Shown piece by piece: positions 1-8,740 of a stretch of 64,000 bases of DNA. The translations under genes and the position numbers were made by a program. The DNA is taken from assembly GCA_040220855.1 (NCBI GenBank), contig JAVJVZ010000043.1:159596-223595 (forward strand), written 5' to 3'. The notes under the pieces are model-generated. The model searched no databases, was not told the origin of the DNA, and was given only the letters and a program-made list of their open reading frames with translations. This stretch comes from JACKNG01 sp040220855. GTDB lineage: Bacteria; Pseudomonadota; Gammaproteobacteria; Ga0077536. Every line of letters starts with the position of its first letter. Positions within the stretch are counted from its first letter, which is position 1.

Positions 1-221
1 ACCACGTTGGCGCCGCCGAAGGTCTGCTTCATGCGGTTGTAGTTCTTGATGTACTCGTGCTTCGCCGGCAGCAGATCGGCGAAGCGCGAATAGACCTCGA
101 TGGTCGGCAGGGAGTACGCGAGCGCCAGCGTCGGGATGATGATGAGTGCCAGCGTGACGAAACGGTGATCCAGCATCCAGTTGGCCAGACGCTGGCCCAT
201 AGTCAGATTTTCTTGCTGCAA
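1..221 (-). CDS. RND/MMPL-type exporter, N-terminal fragment
   Basis: Start of a large inner-membrane transporter cut by the window edge; about 73 residues are visible. One hydrophobic helix (FVTLALIIIPTLALAY) follows a short cytoplasmic lead and is followed by a periplasmic stretch with a YSRFADLLPAKHEY segment, the arrangement of the first helix and first large loop of RND-superfamily (MMPL) exporters. I place the start at TTG 221 because GGAGG lies 5 bases upstream (227-231); the ATG at 200 has no ribosome site. It is transcribed away from the YCF48 beta-propeller gene at 1347, a protein type I recall occurring near such exporters. Family is inferred from the N-terminus only. Confidence 0.6.
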   Translation of the reverse strand, partial: MQQENLTMGQRLANWMLDHRFVTLALIIIPTLALAYSLPTIEVYSRFADLLPAKHEYIKNYNRMKQTFGGANV

Positions 222-679
222 GGCAACCTCCCCGGGGTTATCGGCAGTGTCGGTCGTGGACCGCGGCCACAGGCTAAACGCGGGCGGATTCTCGCATGAT
301 TGTGGTAAAAGATAAACATCCGTTATGTTGCGCAAGCGCAACGTTTTTAGCGGGTTCGGGCTGCTCGACAAGTGGCCCGCGGCCTGACATTGCAAGGCGT
401 TGCGTGCGTTCCACGCTACCGGCGGGCGGCGACCCTACGCTGCCGCATGTGGCGCAAGCCACGCGGCGGGCGCGATCTGCGTGCGCAGCAGCAGCACACG
501 GCGTCGTGTGTCGACCGCGCCGGGGGCCGGCCCGGGGCAGGTGGAAACCCGGACGGCGGGGCAAGGCAGTGGATATCGAGCCTGCCCCGTTTTGGGACAC
601 TCCCGTGGCTCGCTTGCACGGGTGCGGCCTTCGTTGCACATTGGCGCGGTTTTTCCCAACGCCGGACGACATCAGATCC
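222..679. other. intergenic region with a 7-bp inverted repeat
   Basis: Divergent gap between the exporter and the flavin reductase-like gene. At 327-342 there is an inverted repeat, GTTGCGC-AA-GCGCAAC, which looks more like a dimeric regulator site than a terminator because the 2-base centre is too small for an RNA loop. The sequence around 295-325 is less GC-rich than its surroundings and could hold a promoter, but I see no convincing -35/-10 pair. No supported gene: open frames here have no family features. Confidence 0.4.
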
Positions 680-1177
680 ATGACCGACAAACCGATCACC
701 GCCGAAGCCTTCCGACGCGCCTGCGGCCAGTGGGCCACCGGGGTTTCCATCGTCACCACGGCTGACGGCGCAGGTGCGCCCTACGGCCTGACCATGAACG
801 CCGTCACCTCGCTCTCGCTCGACCCGCCGATGTTCCTGGTCTGTGTCGACAAGGGCTCGGACACCCTCGCGCCCATGCTCGAGAGCCGTGTTTTCTGCGT
901 CAACGTGCTGACCCGCGCACAGGAGGACCTCTCCAACCGCTTCGCCAAGAAGGGGCAGGACAAGTTCGACGGCGTCGCCTGGTCGCGGGGCGTGAGTGGT
1001 GCACCCGTGCTCGGGGACACGCTGATCTCGATCGACTGCCGCGTGCAGGACGTATTCGATGGTGGCGACCACAAGATCTGCTGCGGCGAAGTGTGCGACA
1101 TCGTCACCAACGAATCGGTCGATGTCGAGGCGCTGCTCTACTACGCCGGGCGCTACGCAACGGTCGCACGCGGCTGA
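680..1177 (+). CDS. flavin reductase-like domain protein
   Basis: 165-residue protein of the flavin reductase-like (FMN-binding split barrel) family, which includes small FMN/FAD:NADH reductases partnering two-component monooxygenases. Visible signatures: ACGQWATGVSIVT near residue 15, the GLTMNAVTSLSLDPPMFLVCV core near residues 35-55 (serine-rich turn then double proline), and GDHKICCGEV near 130. Start chosen at ATG 680 where homology begins; the long upstream open frame has no family features. No monooxygenase partner is adjacent, so the electron acceptor is unknown; some family members are oxidoreductases acting alone. Confidence 0.85.
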   Translation: MTDKPITAEAFRRACGQWATGVSIVTTADGAGAPYGLTMNAVTSLSLDPPMFLVCVDKGSDTLAPMLESRVFCVNVLTRAQEDLSNRFAKKGQDKFDGVAWSRGVSGAPVLGDTLISIDCRVQDVFDGGDHKICCGEVCDIVTNESVDVEALLYYAGRYATVARG

Positions 1178-1346
1178 CGGACGCGGCATCTTCTTGTGCC
1201 GCGTGAGGCGGAATTGCTATGTTAGCGCCCCGCTCCCGGGGAGGGTTACGGAGCGCACCATCTTCGCCGCCGACAAGCGCGGACCGCCTGCAGCCACTCC
1301 ATAACCGCACAACCAACTTCGAACGTCTGTACTTATGGAATCGCCA

Positions 1347-2594
1347 ATGAATGATCTGCGCTTGAGTTTCACGTCCACCGTGCTGGCGGCCTGCGCGCTC
1401 GGGGGGGCCGCGACCGTGACCGCGGAGGACGGTGGCGCGGCCTCTGCCGAAACCGCTGCCGCCGCGGCCATCCAGCGTTTCGACTTCCTCGATGCCGCTT
1501 ACCTGCCCGGGCTCGACCGCATCGCGGTCGCCGGGCTGCACGGCCTCGTCGGCCTGATCGAGGTCGGCGACGGCACCGCCACGCTCGAACTGGTCGAAGG
1601 GCGCCCGGACAAGGACTTCACCGCCCTCGCGCAGGTCGGCGACGACAGCGCCCTGCTCGGCACGTCGACCGGCCACCTGTACCGCTTCGACGGCAAGAAG
1701 GCGACCGAGATTGCCGCCCTGTCCGAGTACAACGAACCGATCCTCGACATCGACGCCGGCCAGGCCGGCATCTGGGTGGTTGGCGCACGCGGGCTGGTCG
1801 CGCGCAGCACCGATGGCGAGAATTTCGAAACCGTCGAGATTCGCGACGTCACGCAACCGATGACGACCTTCCCCGGCGCCCAGCCGGCGGACTGGTATTT
1901 CGGGGTCAGTAACGTCGATCTGGAGTCGGTCGAGTTCACCGCCTTCGTCAATGGCGAGCCGGCAGTCGAGGAAGAGCACTACATCATGTTCCCCGACGAG
2001 GGCTTCGTGCAGTTCCAGACCCAGCTCGACATGGACCCACCGCCTTCGATCGCTTTCAAGTTCAATCCCGGCCCGCCTTTTCGTATCGGTGACGTATCGT
2101 GGAACGTCGTGATGGTCGAAGGCAGCACCGTAACCCTGGCCGGTGAGTTCGGCATGGTGCTGCAGAGCACCGACAACGGCGAAACCTGGGTGCGCCGCGA
2201 CACCAGTTTCGTGCCGCGCGAACCCGAGCCAGCCTACTGGCTGGCCGGTGCACAGGAAGGCGAAACCCTGTGGCTGACCGGCGCGGCGGGGGTCAGCCAG
2301 CGCAGCACCGATGGCGGTGCGACCTGGATCGACAACCCCAAGCCGGGTCGCGAAGGCATCTTCGGCATTACGCTGATGGAGAACAAGACACCCGTCATCG
2401 CCGGCGCCGTCGGCCTCATCGGTTTCCTCGAGGACGGTAAGTGGCAGCTCGCCGATCGCACGCGCCTCAAGCTGTTGTCATGGCTGAAGACGCCGGTCGT
2501 GATGCCGGATGGCAGCCTGCTGATCATGGGCGGTCGCGCCACCGCGATCCGCTACAAGGACGGCGAGTTCCAGCGCGTGCCGGTATCGCTCTGA
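1347..2594 (+). CDS. YCF48-type (BNR/photosystem II stability factor-like) exported beta-propeller
   Basis: 415-residue exported protein. An N-terminal signal peptide (LSFTSTVLAACALGGAATVTA) is followed by a WD/BNR-like propeller: repeated blades carry Asp-box-like STDGENF, STDNGETW and STDGGATW segments at roughly residues 155, 275 and 325. YCF48-like domains act as assembly or scaffold factors; no catalytic residues are expected. ATG 1347 has GGAA six bases upstream; an in-frame ATG lies at 1335. Gammaproteobacterial relatives often sit beside MMPL/RND exporters, as here (exporter start at 221, divergent), suggesting a periplasmic accessory role. That role is inference. Confidence 0.8.
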   Translation: MNDLRLSFTSTVLAACALGGAATVTAEDGGAASAETAAAAAIQRFDFLDAAYLPGLDRIAVAGLHGLVGLIEVGDGTATLELVEGRPDKDFTALAQVGDDSALLGTSTGHLYRFDGKKATEIAALSEYNEPILDIDAGQAGIWVVGARGLVARSTDGENFETVEIRDVTQPMTTFPGAQPADWYFGVSNVDLESVEFTAFVNGEPAVEEEHYIMFPDEGFVQFQTQLDMDPPPSIAFKFNPGPPFRIGDVSWNVVMVEGSTVTLAGEFGMVLQSTDNGETWVRRDTSFVPREPEPAYWLAGAQEGETLWLTGAAGVSQRSTDGGATWIDNPKPGREGIFGITLMENKTPVIAGAVGLIGFLEDGKWQLADRTRLKLLSWLKTPVVMPDGSLLIMGGRATAIRYKDGEFQRVPVSL

Positions 2595-2617
2595 CCGGCA
2601 GCAGGCCACGTTGAGCA

Positions 2618-2645
2618 GAAGAAGGGGCCCGCGGGCCCCTTCTTC
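2618..2645. terminator. bidirectional terminator hairpin
   Basis: Perfect 13-bp stem (GAAGAAGGGGCCC / GGGCCCCTTCTTC) with a 2-base centre, lying between the convergent YCF48-type gene and tag. The ends are A-rich on one side and T-rich on the other, so the RNA from either strand has a GC-rich stem base and U-containing 3' flank. Confidence 0.8.
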
Positions 2646-2700
2646 GTTCCTGGCCGGTCGCCGCGTTGGGCACCGTGGGCGCGAGGCCGCGGTCCCTCGG

Positions 2701-3303
2701 TCAGCGACGGGGCACCGCACAGGCCGCGATGATCTCGGGGCGGCGAAAGCAGTCCACCGCGTGGTCGTTGACCACGCCGGCGGCCTGCAGCAGCGCGTAG
2801 ACGATGGTCGAGCCGACGAACTTGAAACCACGCCGACGCAGTTCGCGGCTGAGCGCATCCGACAACGGGCTCGTCGCCGGGTAATCGGCGAGTGTTCTTG
2901 GCGCATTGACGACCGGCTGCCCGTCGACGTGCGACCACAGCCAGGTGGCGAAGCCGTCGTACTCCGCCTGCACATCGAGAAAGGCACGTGCATTGACCGC
3001 GAGCGACTCGAGCTTGCGCCGGTTACGCACCAGTCCGGCGTTCTGCATCAGCCGCTCGACGTCGGCCGCACCGAAGCGTGCGACCTGCGCGGGATCGAAA
3101 CCCGCCAGTGCCGCCCGATAGGCTTCACGCTTGCGTAACACGGTGTACCAGCTGAGCCCGGCTTGCGCACCTTCCAAGACGAGCAGCTCGAACAGGCGGC
3201 CGTCGTCGTGCACGGGCACGCCCCACTCTTCGTCGTGATAGGCCACGTAATCGGGTTTGGTCGTGTCCAGCCACGGGCAGCGCGGCAGCGTAGCGGCGTT
3301 CAT
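2701..3303 (-). CDS. tag: DNA-3-methyladenine glycosylase I
   Basis: 200-residue base-excision repair enzyme removing 3-methyladenine from alkylated DNA. All hallmark residues of Tag are visible: the zinc ligands Cys in LPRCPWL and His in AYHDEEWG at the N-terminus, and His and Cys in NDHAVDCF at the C-terminus; the substrate-binding Glu in LVLEGAQAGLSW; and RRRGFKFVGSTI. Start at ATG 3303 because GGAGGGG sits directly upstream; the in-frame ATG 15 bases earlier would place that site inside the gene. Length matches E. coli Tag (187 aa). Convergent with the YCF48-type gene. Confidence 0.95.
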   Translation of the reverse strand: MNAATLPRCPWLDTTKPDYVAYHDEEWGVPVHDDGRLFELLVLEGAQAGLSWYTVLRKREAYRAALAGFDPAQVARFGAADVERLMQNAGLVRNRRKLESLAVNARAFLDVQAEYDGFATWLWSHVDGQPVVNAPRTLADYPATSPLSDALSRELRRRGFKFVGSTIVYALLQAAGVVNDHAVDCFRRPEIIAACAVPRR

Positions 3304-3404
3304 ATCATCCCCTCCCATGTCATTTTGTCGCGCTGCCCGCGGCGTCGCTGCAGCGACGCCGCGGTCCCCGTTATGATGCCGCCTCCCTGCATCGGAGCCA
3401 CTCC

Positions 3405-4058
3405 ATGAAGTATTTCGATTTCGCCATCGCGCCGAACCCTCGCCGCGTCGACCTCTTCATCTACGAAAAGGGCCTCGAGATCGAGACCGTCGAGGTCAAC
3501 CTGCGCAATGGTGCCCAGTTCGAGGCGGATTTCCTTGCCATCAATCCGCAGGCGACGGTGCCGTGCCTGCAGCTCGACGATGGCAGCGTGATCAGCGAGA
3601 CGATGGCGATCTGCCGATATCTCGAGGCGGTTCATCCATCCCCTTGCCTGTTCGGCGCAACGCCAGCCGCGATCGCCGCCATCGAAACCTGGAACCGCCG
3701 CGCCGAGATCGAAGGCTTCCTGCCGACTGCCGACGCCCTGCGCAACGAGGGCGATCGCTTCCGCGACCGCGCCGTGCCCGGGACGCGCAACTACGCGCAG
3801 ATCCCCGCGCTGGTGGCGCGCGGCAAGGCGCGCGCGCAGGGTTTCCTGGAAGACCTCGATCGACAGCTCGCCGGTCGCGAGTTCGTTGCCGTGGACGAAT
3901 TCTCCATGGCCGACATCAATGCCTGGGTGACGGTGGAGTTCATGGCGCGCGTCCGCGTCGAGCCGCGCCCCGAGCAGGTCGACCTGGTGCGCTGGTACCG
4001 CTCGATCGCGGCACGGCCATCGGTGGCGCGCCTGCCGCCGGCTCCGCCGCCGGCCTGA
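3405..4058 (+). CDS. glutathione S-transferase family protein
   Basis: 217-residue cytosolic GST. N-terminal thioredoxin-like half (residues 1-80) with INPQATVPCLQLDDG and the glutathione gamma-glutamyl contact ISETMAICRYLE; all-helical C-terminal half with EFSMADINAWVTVEF, the conserved N-capping/hydrophobic staple region. The usual catalytic Ser/Cys region reads IAPNPRRVDL, so a serine or cysteine nucleophile is not evident and class cannot be assigned. GGAG precedes the ATG. Convergent with the thiolase gene across a GC hairpin. Confidence 0.9.
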   Translation: MKYFDFAIAPNPRRVDLFIYEKGLEIETVEVNLRNGAQFEADFLAINPQATVPCLQLDDGSVISETMAICRYLEAVHPSPCLFGATPAAIAAIETWNRRAEIEGFLPTADALRNEGDRFRDRAVPGTRNYAQIPALVARGKARAQGFLEDLDRQLAGREFVAVDEFSMADINAWVTVEFMARVRVEPRPEQVDLVRWYRSIAARPSVARLPPAPPPA

Positions 4059-4072
4059 GCACGGGAAGGAGG

Positions 4073-4102
4073 CGGCGGCGCGGGCCAGGTGCCGCGCCGC
4101 CG
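4073..4102. terminator. GC-rich hairpin between convergent genes
   Basis: Perfect 11-bp stem CGGCGGCGCGG / CCGCGCCGCCG with an 8-base loop, centred between the stop codons of the GST and thiolase genes. It lacks a U-tract, so termination is plausible but not certain. Confidence 0.5.
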
Positions 4103-4111
4103 TCAGCCGCA

Positions 4112-5293
4112 TCAGGCGAGTTCGATGGCCAGCGCAGTGGCCTCACCGCCGCCGATGCACAAGCTCGCGATGCCGCGCTTTCCGCCCATGTCGCGCAAGG
4201 CGTGCACGAGGGTGACGACGATGCGCGCGCCCGAGGCGCCGATCGGATGTCCCAGCGCGCAGGCACCGCCGCGCACGTTGAGCTTGGCGTGCGGAATGCC
4301 GAGGTCATGCATCGCCGCCATCGCGACGACCGCGAAGGCTTCGTTGACTTCGAACAGGTCGACGTCGTCGACCGACCAGCCGACCTGTTGCATGAGCTTG
4401 TCGATCGCAGTGACCGGCGCGGTGGTGAACCAGCCGGGTGCCTGTGCGTGCGAGCTGTGCGCGAGGATGCGCGCGACCGGCGTGATGCCGAGCTGGTCGG
4501 CACGGGCTTGTGACAGCATCACCACGGCGGCGCCGCCGTCCGAGATTGAACTCGAATTGGCTGCCGTCACCGTGCCGTCCTTGGCAAAGGCCGGGCGCAG
4601 GTGGGGGATCTTGTCGAGCTGGGCCTTACCCGGCTGTTCGTCGGTGTCGATGATGCTCTCGCCCTTGCGTCCCTTGACGGTGACGGGTTCGATCTCGGCC
4701 TTGAAGTTGCCCTTCTCGATGGCATTCTGAGCGCGTTTGAGCGATTCGATGGCGAACGCGTCCTGCGCTTCGCGGGTGAACTCGTACTTGCGCGCGCAGT
4801 CCTCGGCGAAGGTGCCCATCAGGCGGCCTTTTTCGTAGGCGTCCTCGAGCCCGTCGAAGAACATGTGGTCGAGCACCTCGCCATGGCCGAGGCGCATGCC
4901 GCCGCGCACCTTGGGCAGGATGTAGGGTGCATTGGTCATGCTCTCCATGCCACCGGCGACGACGACGCCGGCGGAGCCGGCATTGATGGCGTCATGGCCG
5001 AGCATGATGGCTTTCATGCCCGAGCCGCACATCTTGTTGATGGTGGTGCAAGGGGTCGAGTCCGGGATGCCGGCGCCGCGCGAGGCCTGGCGTGCGGGCG
5101 CCTGGCCGAGGCCGGCCGGCAGCACGCAGCCCATGATGGTCTCGTCGATGGCATCGGCGGCGATGCCGGCACGCGCGAGCGCGCCACTGATGGCGGTCGA
5201 TCCGAGGACCGGTGCGGCGACGTCGGACAGTTCGCCCTGCATGCCGCCCATGGCGGTGCGGGCGAGCCCGGCAATGACGGTTGGCTCTGCCAT
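4112..5293 (-). CDS. acetyl-CoA acetyltransferase (thiolase)
   Basis: 393-residue thiolase joining two acetyl-CoA or cleaving 3-ketoacyl-CoA. Nucleophilic Cys89 in TTINKMCGSGMKA, His349 in GACALGHPIGASG and Cys379 in CIGGGEA are all at the family's usual positions and the length is standard. Start at ATG 5293 with GAGGAG upstream; the open frame extends much further upstream without homology. The VNGG motif before the His loop reads VRGG, a small deviation. Degradative and biosynthetic thiolases cannot be separated safely; an acyl-CoA ligase (9863) and crotonase (26030) elsewhere in the window fit fatty-acid use. Confidence 0.95.
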   Translation of the reverse strand: MAEPTVIAGLARTAMGGMQGELSDVAAPVLGSTAISGALARAGIAADAIDETIMGCVLPAGLGQAPARQASRGAGIPDSTPCTTINKMCGSGMKAIMLGHDAINAGSAGVVVAGGMESMTNAPYILPKVRGGMRLGHGEVLDHMFFDGLEDAYEKGRLMGTFAEDCARKYEFTREAQDAFAIESLKRAQNAIEKGNFKAEIEPVTVKGRKGESIIDTDEQPGKAQLDKIPHLRPAFAKDGTVTAANSSSISDGGAAVVMLSQARADQLGITPVARILAHSSHAQAPGWFTTAPVTAIDKLMQQVGWSVDDVDLFEVNEAFAVVAMAAMHDLGIPHAKLNVRGGACALGHPIGASGARIVVTLVHALRDMGGKRGIASLCIGGGEATALAIELA

Positions 5294-5388
5294 TGTGAAA
5301 CTCCTCTCTATTGCGGAAGGGGTGGGGATACGCGGGCGTATCGATGGCGCGTATCTTACCGCCTGGCGGTGGTCGCGCCGAGCCGCGC

Positions 5389-6594
5389 TCAGCGCCGGGC
5401 GGCGTCGATGCGCGCGACGAGTGCCTCCGCGATGGGGAAGGCCGAGGTCGCCGCCGGCGAGGGCGCGTTGCAGACGTGCACGCTGCGCGGCGTCTGCTCG
5501 ATGAGGAAGTCGCTGATCAGCTCGCCGCGTGGACTCACGGCCTGGGCGCGGATGCCGCAGGCGTGCTCGGCGAGATCGGACAGGCGCAACTCGGGGCAAT
5601 AGCGCTGCGCGGCGCGCAGGTAGAGGCGGCGACTCAGCGCGTGCGCGAGCTCGATGGCGCCCGCGCGTGGATAGCGTGCGAGGGTGCGCCAGCCCGCGCT
5701 GCTGCCGAGCACCGCCGCGGCATCGCGCCAGTCGAAGGCCCACTTGGCATAGCGCTCGCGGGCGAGCGCGAGCATCGCGGTCGGGCCGATGGTGAGGCCG
5801 CCGTCGGTGGTCAGCGTGAGATGCACGCCGAGGAACGGCAGTCGCGGGTCGGGCACGGGATAGATCAGGGTCGAAACGAGGTTGGCCCGGGCTGCGGGCA
5901 CGCGGTAGTAGTCGCCTCGGAACGGCAGCATGTGAAAATCGACGGCGAGTCCGGCGAGGCGGGCCACGCGATCGGCCTGCACGCCCGCGCAGGCCACCAG
6001 GTAGTCCGCGCGCAGTGTGCTGTCAGTGGTTTCCACCGTGACGGCGTCGGCACGTTCGTCGATCGCGAGCACGGCAGCGTTGCAGCGAATCTCGCCGCCG
6101 GCGGCAGTGATCGATGCGGCGAGACGCCGGCACAGTGCCGGGTAGTCGACGATGCCGGTTTCCGCCACGAAGAGCGCCGCCACGCCATTGACCGCCGGTT
6201 CGCGCGCGGCGATGCCGGCGGCATCGAGCGCGCTGACCGCGAGGCCGTTGGCGCGCGCCCGCCCGGCGAGTTCGTCGAGGCGCGCGGCCTCGCGTGCGTC
6301 GGTCGCGACGATCAGCTTGCCGCAGCGCTGCCATGGCACGTCGTGCTCGCGGCAGAACGCGACCGTCGCCGCGTTGCCAGCGCGACAGTACGCCGCCTTG
6401 AGACTGCCCGGGGGGTAATACACCCCGGCATGGATGACGCCGCTGTTATGGCTGCTCTGGTGGCGCGCGATCGTCGCCTCCTTCTCGACCACGACCACGC
6501 GCGCACGCGGCCGCGCCTGCTGCAGCTGCCACGCCGTGGCAAGACCGACGATGCCGGCGCCAATGACGAGATATTCGCTGCGTGTGCTGCTCAT
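5389..6594 (-). CDS. lhgO: L-2-hydroxyglutarate oxidase
   Basis: 401-residue FAD enzyme oxidising L-2-hydroxyglutarate to 2-oxoglutarate and passing electrons to the quinone pool. N-terminal dinucleotide-binding GAGIVGLATAWQL (residues 11-23), the family-specific SSHNSGVIHAGVYYPPGSLKA at about 46-66 and FRGDYYR near 250 match LhgO. No signal peptide or clear transmembrane helix. Single gene between the thiolase (same strand, gap about 95 bp) and divergent cysC. A second flavin oxidase of the 2-hydroxyacid type lies at 7328-8740. Confidence 0.9.
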   Translation of the reverse strand: MSSTRSEYLVIGAGIVGLATAWQLQQARPRARVVVVEKEATIARHQSSHNSGVIHAGVYYPPGSLKAAYCRAGNAATVAFCREHDVPWQRCGKLIVATDAREAARLDELAGRARANGLAVSALDAAGIAAREPAVNGVAALFVAETGIVDYPALCRRLAASITAAGGEIRCNAAVLAIDERADAVTVETTDSTLRADYLVACAGVQADRVARLAGLAVDFHMLPFRGDYYRVPAARANLVSTLIYPVPDPRLPFLGVHLTLTTDGGLTIGPTAMLALARERYAKWAFDWRDAAAVLGSSAGWRTLARYPRAGAIELAHALSRRLYLRAAQRYCPELRLSDLAEHACGIRAQAVSPRGELISDFLIEQTPRSVHVCNAPSPAATSAFPIAEALVARIDAARR

Positions 6595-6636
6595 GGCTGG
6601 TGTTGCGAACCGCTGGCCGGACGCGGCGGCGAATGC

Positions 6637-6645
6637 TGCTACAAT
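6637..6645 (+). promoter_or_regulatory. extended -10 promoter of cysC
   Basis: TGCTACAAT is an extended -10 (TGn-TACAAT, 5/6 to consensus) about 40 bases before the cysC start; no clear -35 at the right distance, which extended -10 promoters can tolerate. Predicted start near 6652. Confidence 0.5.
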
Positions 6646-6686
6646 CCGCGCCTCCCGCGCAAGCTGTGCCGCCCGTACGCGCCGAC

Positions 6687-7310
6687 ATGGAACCAGCCGA
6701 CCGTCCCACCAGTGCCACCAACGTCACCTGGCATGAACAGCAGGTGACGCGCGCCGAGCGCGGCCGCATCAAGGCCCACGGTGCTGCCGTGCTGTGGTTC
6801 ACGGGCCTGTCCGGTGCCGGCAAGAGTACCGTCGCCAACGCCGTCGACAACCTGCTCAATGCGCGCGGCGTCCACACCTACCTGCTCGATGGCGACAACG
6901 TCCGCCACGGCCTGAACGCCAACCTCGGCTTCTCCGCCGAAGACCGCGTGGAGAACATCCGGCGTCTCGGCGAGGTGGCCAAGCTGATGGTCGATGCCGG
7001 CCTCGTCACGCTGACGGCTTTCATCTCGCCCTACCGCGCCGATCGCGCCCGCGTGCGCGCGCTCCTCGCGCCGGGTGAGTTCATCGAAGTGTACTGCGAC
7101 ACCCCGCTCGCGACCTGCGAGGCGCGCGATCCCAAGGGGCTCTACAAGAAGGCGCGTGCCGGCGAGATTCGCGATTTCACCGGCATCGACGCGCCCTACG
7201 AGGCGCCGGAGGCGCCCGAAATCGTGCTCGCCTCAGGGCGAGACGACGTGCCCGCACTCGCCCGCCAGGTGGTCGACTACCTCGAACAGCAGGGCATCAT
7301 CGGCGCCTGA
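6687..7310 (+). CDS. cysC: adenylylsulfate (APS) kinase
   Basis: 207-residue kinase making PAPS from APS and ATP. Walker A GLSGAGKST near residue 39, the APS-binding DGDNVRHGLN and FSAEDRVENIRR segments, AFISPYRADR with the phosphorylatable serine region, and DPKGLYKKARAGEIRDFTGID are all present. ATG 6687 chosen because a 35-residue upstream extension overlaps the promoter and lacks homology. Oddly it stands alone: no cysD/cysN (ATP sulfurylase) or cysH nearby, so it may serve sulfation or a distant assimilation operon. Confidence 0.95.
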   Translation: MEPADRPTSATNVTWHEQQVTRAERGRIKAHGAAVLWFTGLSGAGKSTVANAVDNLLNARGVHTYLLDGDNVRHGLNANLGFSAEDRVENIRRLGEVAKLMVDAGLVTLTAFISPYRADRARVRALLAPGEFIEVYCDTPLATCEARDPKGLYKKARAGEIRDFTGIDAPYEAPEAPEIVLASGRDDVPALARQVVDYLEQQGIIGA

Positions 7311-7327
7311 ATCCGCTCTGGCCGATC

Positions 7328-8740
7328 TCACAACAGCTTGCCCGGATTCATCAGCCCCTCCGGATCGAGCGCGCGCTTGAGTGCGCGCATGAGATCGAGG
7401 GCGACCGGATCGGTGTAGCGGGCGAGCAGGTCGCGCTTGAGCTGGCCAATGCCGTGTTCGGCGCTGAAGCTGCCACCGAGTGCGACTGCTGTCGCGTGCA
7501 CCCGGTCACTGATTGCTGCGGCGTGTCGCGTGCGGAACGCGGCGGCGTCCTCACCTGCCGGCGCGAGGACATTGCAATGCACGTTGCCGTCCCCGAGGTG
7601 GCCGTAGATGGAGAAGCGCGCGCGCGGCCAGCGCGCGAGGATTGCTTCGCGCACCTCGGCGACGAGCTGCGGCACCCGCCCCTGGCGCACCGAAACGTCG
7701 TGCTTGACCGAGCCCCCGAGATGGCGCTCGGCCGCGGGTACCCGCTCGCGCAACGTCCACAGGGCGCGCCTCTGGCGCTCGTCCTGGGCGATGACGGCAT
7801 CACCCAGCGTGCTGTCCCCGGCAAGTCCGGCGAGCGCCTCCTCGTGGCCGGCGCGCGTGGCGCTGTTCGCCGCGCCAAGCTCGATCAGGACGTAATGGTG
7901 ATGGTCGCCATCGAAGGGCACGCGCAGCTCGGGAAAGGCCTGCATCACCAGCGCGAGGGCGTCGTGTTCGAGGTACTCGAAAGACGTCACCGAGTCCCCC
8001 ACGAGTGCCCGCAGCCGTGGTAGCAGGGCGCACGCGCTGGCGAGATCCGGTACCGCGGCAAAGGCGGTTACTGCGTGCGGATTGGGCGGAAACAGGCGCA
8101 AGGTGGCCGCGGTGATGATGCCGAGCGTACCTTCCGCCCCGATGAAGAGCTGCTTGAGGTCATAACCGGTATTGTCCTTGCGCAGACCGCGCAGCGCATC
8201 GAGCACGCGGCCGTCGGGCAGTACCACCTCGAGGCCGAGGGTCAGCTCGCGTGCATTGCCGTAGCGCAGCACGGCGAGCCCGCCGGCATTGGTGGCGAGA
8301 TTGCCACCGACCTGGCAGCTCTCCTGCGAGCCCATGGCGAGCGGGAACAGCAGCCCCTGCGCCGCGGCTGCCTGCTGGGCAGCGGCCAGCGGCAGGCCGG
8401 CTTCCACCGTCATCGTCGCCGCGAGGGGGTCGACCTCGCGGATGCGGTCGAGGCGTTCGAGACTGAGTACCACTTGTTGCCCGGACGCATCCGCGGTGGC
8501 GCCGCCACAGTAACCGGTGTTGCCGCCTTGCGGGACGACGCCAACACCCTGCGCGCGACAGGCGCGCACCACCTCGGCCACTTCCGCAGTACCGGCCGGG
8601 CGCACCACCGCCGCCGGACGGCCACGATAGAGCGCGCGCTCGTCGACCGCATAGCGCGTCACCGCCTCGGCGTCTTCCAACGGCGGGACACCGCCACATG
8701 CCGTGGCGAGCGCGGCACGCAGCGCCGGCTCAAGCGGCAC
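7328..8740 (-). CDS. FAD-linked 2-hydroxyacid oxidase/dehydrogenase (GlcD/D-LDH/D-2-HGDH type)
   Basis: 470-residue member of the VAO/PCMH flavoprotein family. N-terminal FAD_binding_4 domain with VVPQGGNTGYCGGA near residue 75-90 and MGSQESCQVGGNLATNAGG near 150; C-terminal FAD-oxidase domain with GHLGDGNVHCNV and SAEHGIGQLKR, ending in DPEGLMNPGKLL. Substrates of this family include glycolate, D-lactate and D-2-hydroxyglutarate; the sequence does not decide. Start is GTG 8740, overlapping the end of the upstream gene by 11 bases, which implies translational coupling to that unknown protein. Confidence 0.85.
   Translation of the reverse strand: MPLEPALRAALATACGGVPPLEDAEAVTRYAVDERALYRGRPAAVVRPAGTAEVAEVVRACRAQGVGVVPQGGNTGYCGGATADASGQQVVLSLERLDRIREVDPLAATMTVEAGLPLAAAQQAAAAQGLLFPLAMGSQESCQVGGNLATNAGGLAVLRYGNARELTLGLEVVLPDGRVLDALRGLRKDNTGYDLKQLFIGAEGTLGIITAATLRLFPPNPHAVTAFAAVPDLASACALLPRLRALVGDSVTSFEYLEHDALALVMQAFPELRVPFDGDHHHYVLIELGAANSATRAGHEEALAGLAGDSTLGDAVIAQDERQRRALWTLRERVPAAERHLGGSVKHDVSVRQGRVPQLVAEVREAILARWPRARFSIYGHLGDGNVHCNVLAPAGEDAAAFRTRHAAAISDRVHATAVALGGSFSAEHGIGQLKRDLLARYTDPVALDLMRALKRALDPEGLMNPGKLL

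Noticed and set aside
327..342. GTTGCGC-AA-GCGCAAC as an intrinsic terminator
   Set aside because: A 2-base centre is too small for a loop and no gene ends here; kept only as a possible operator.
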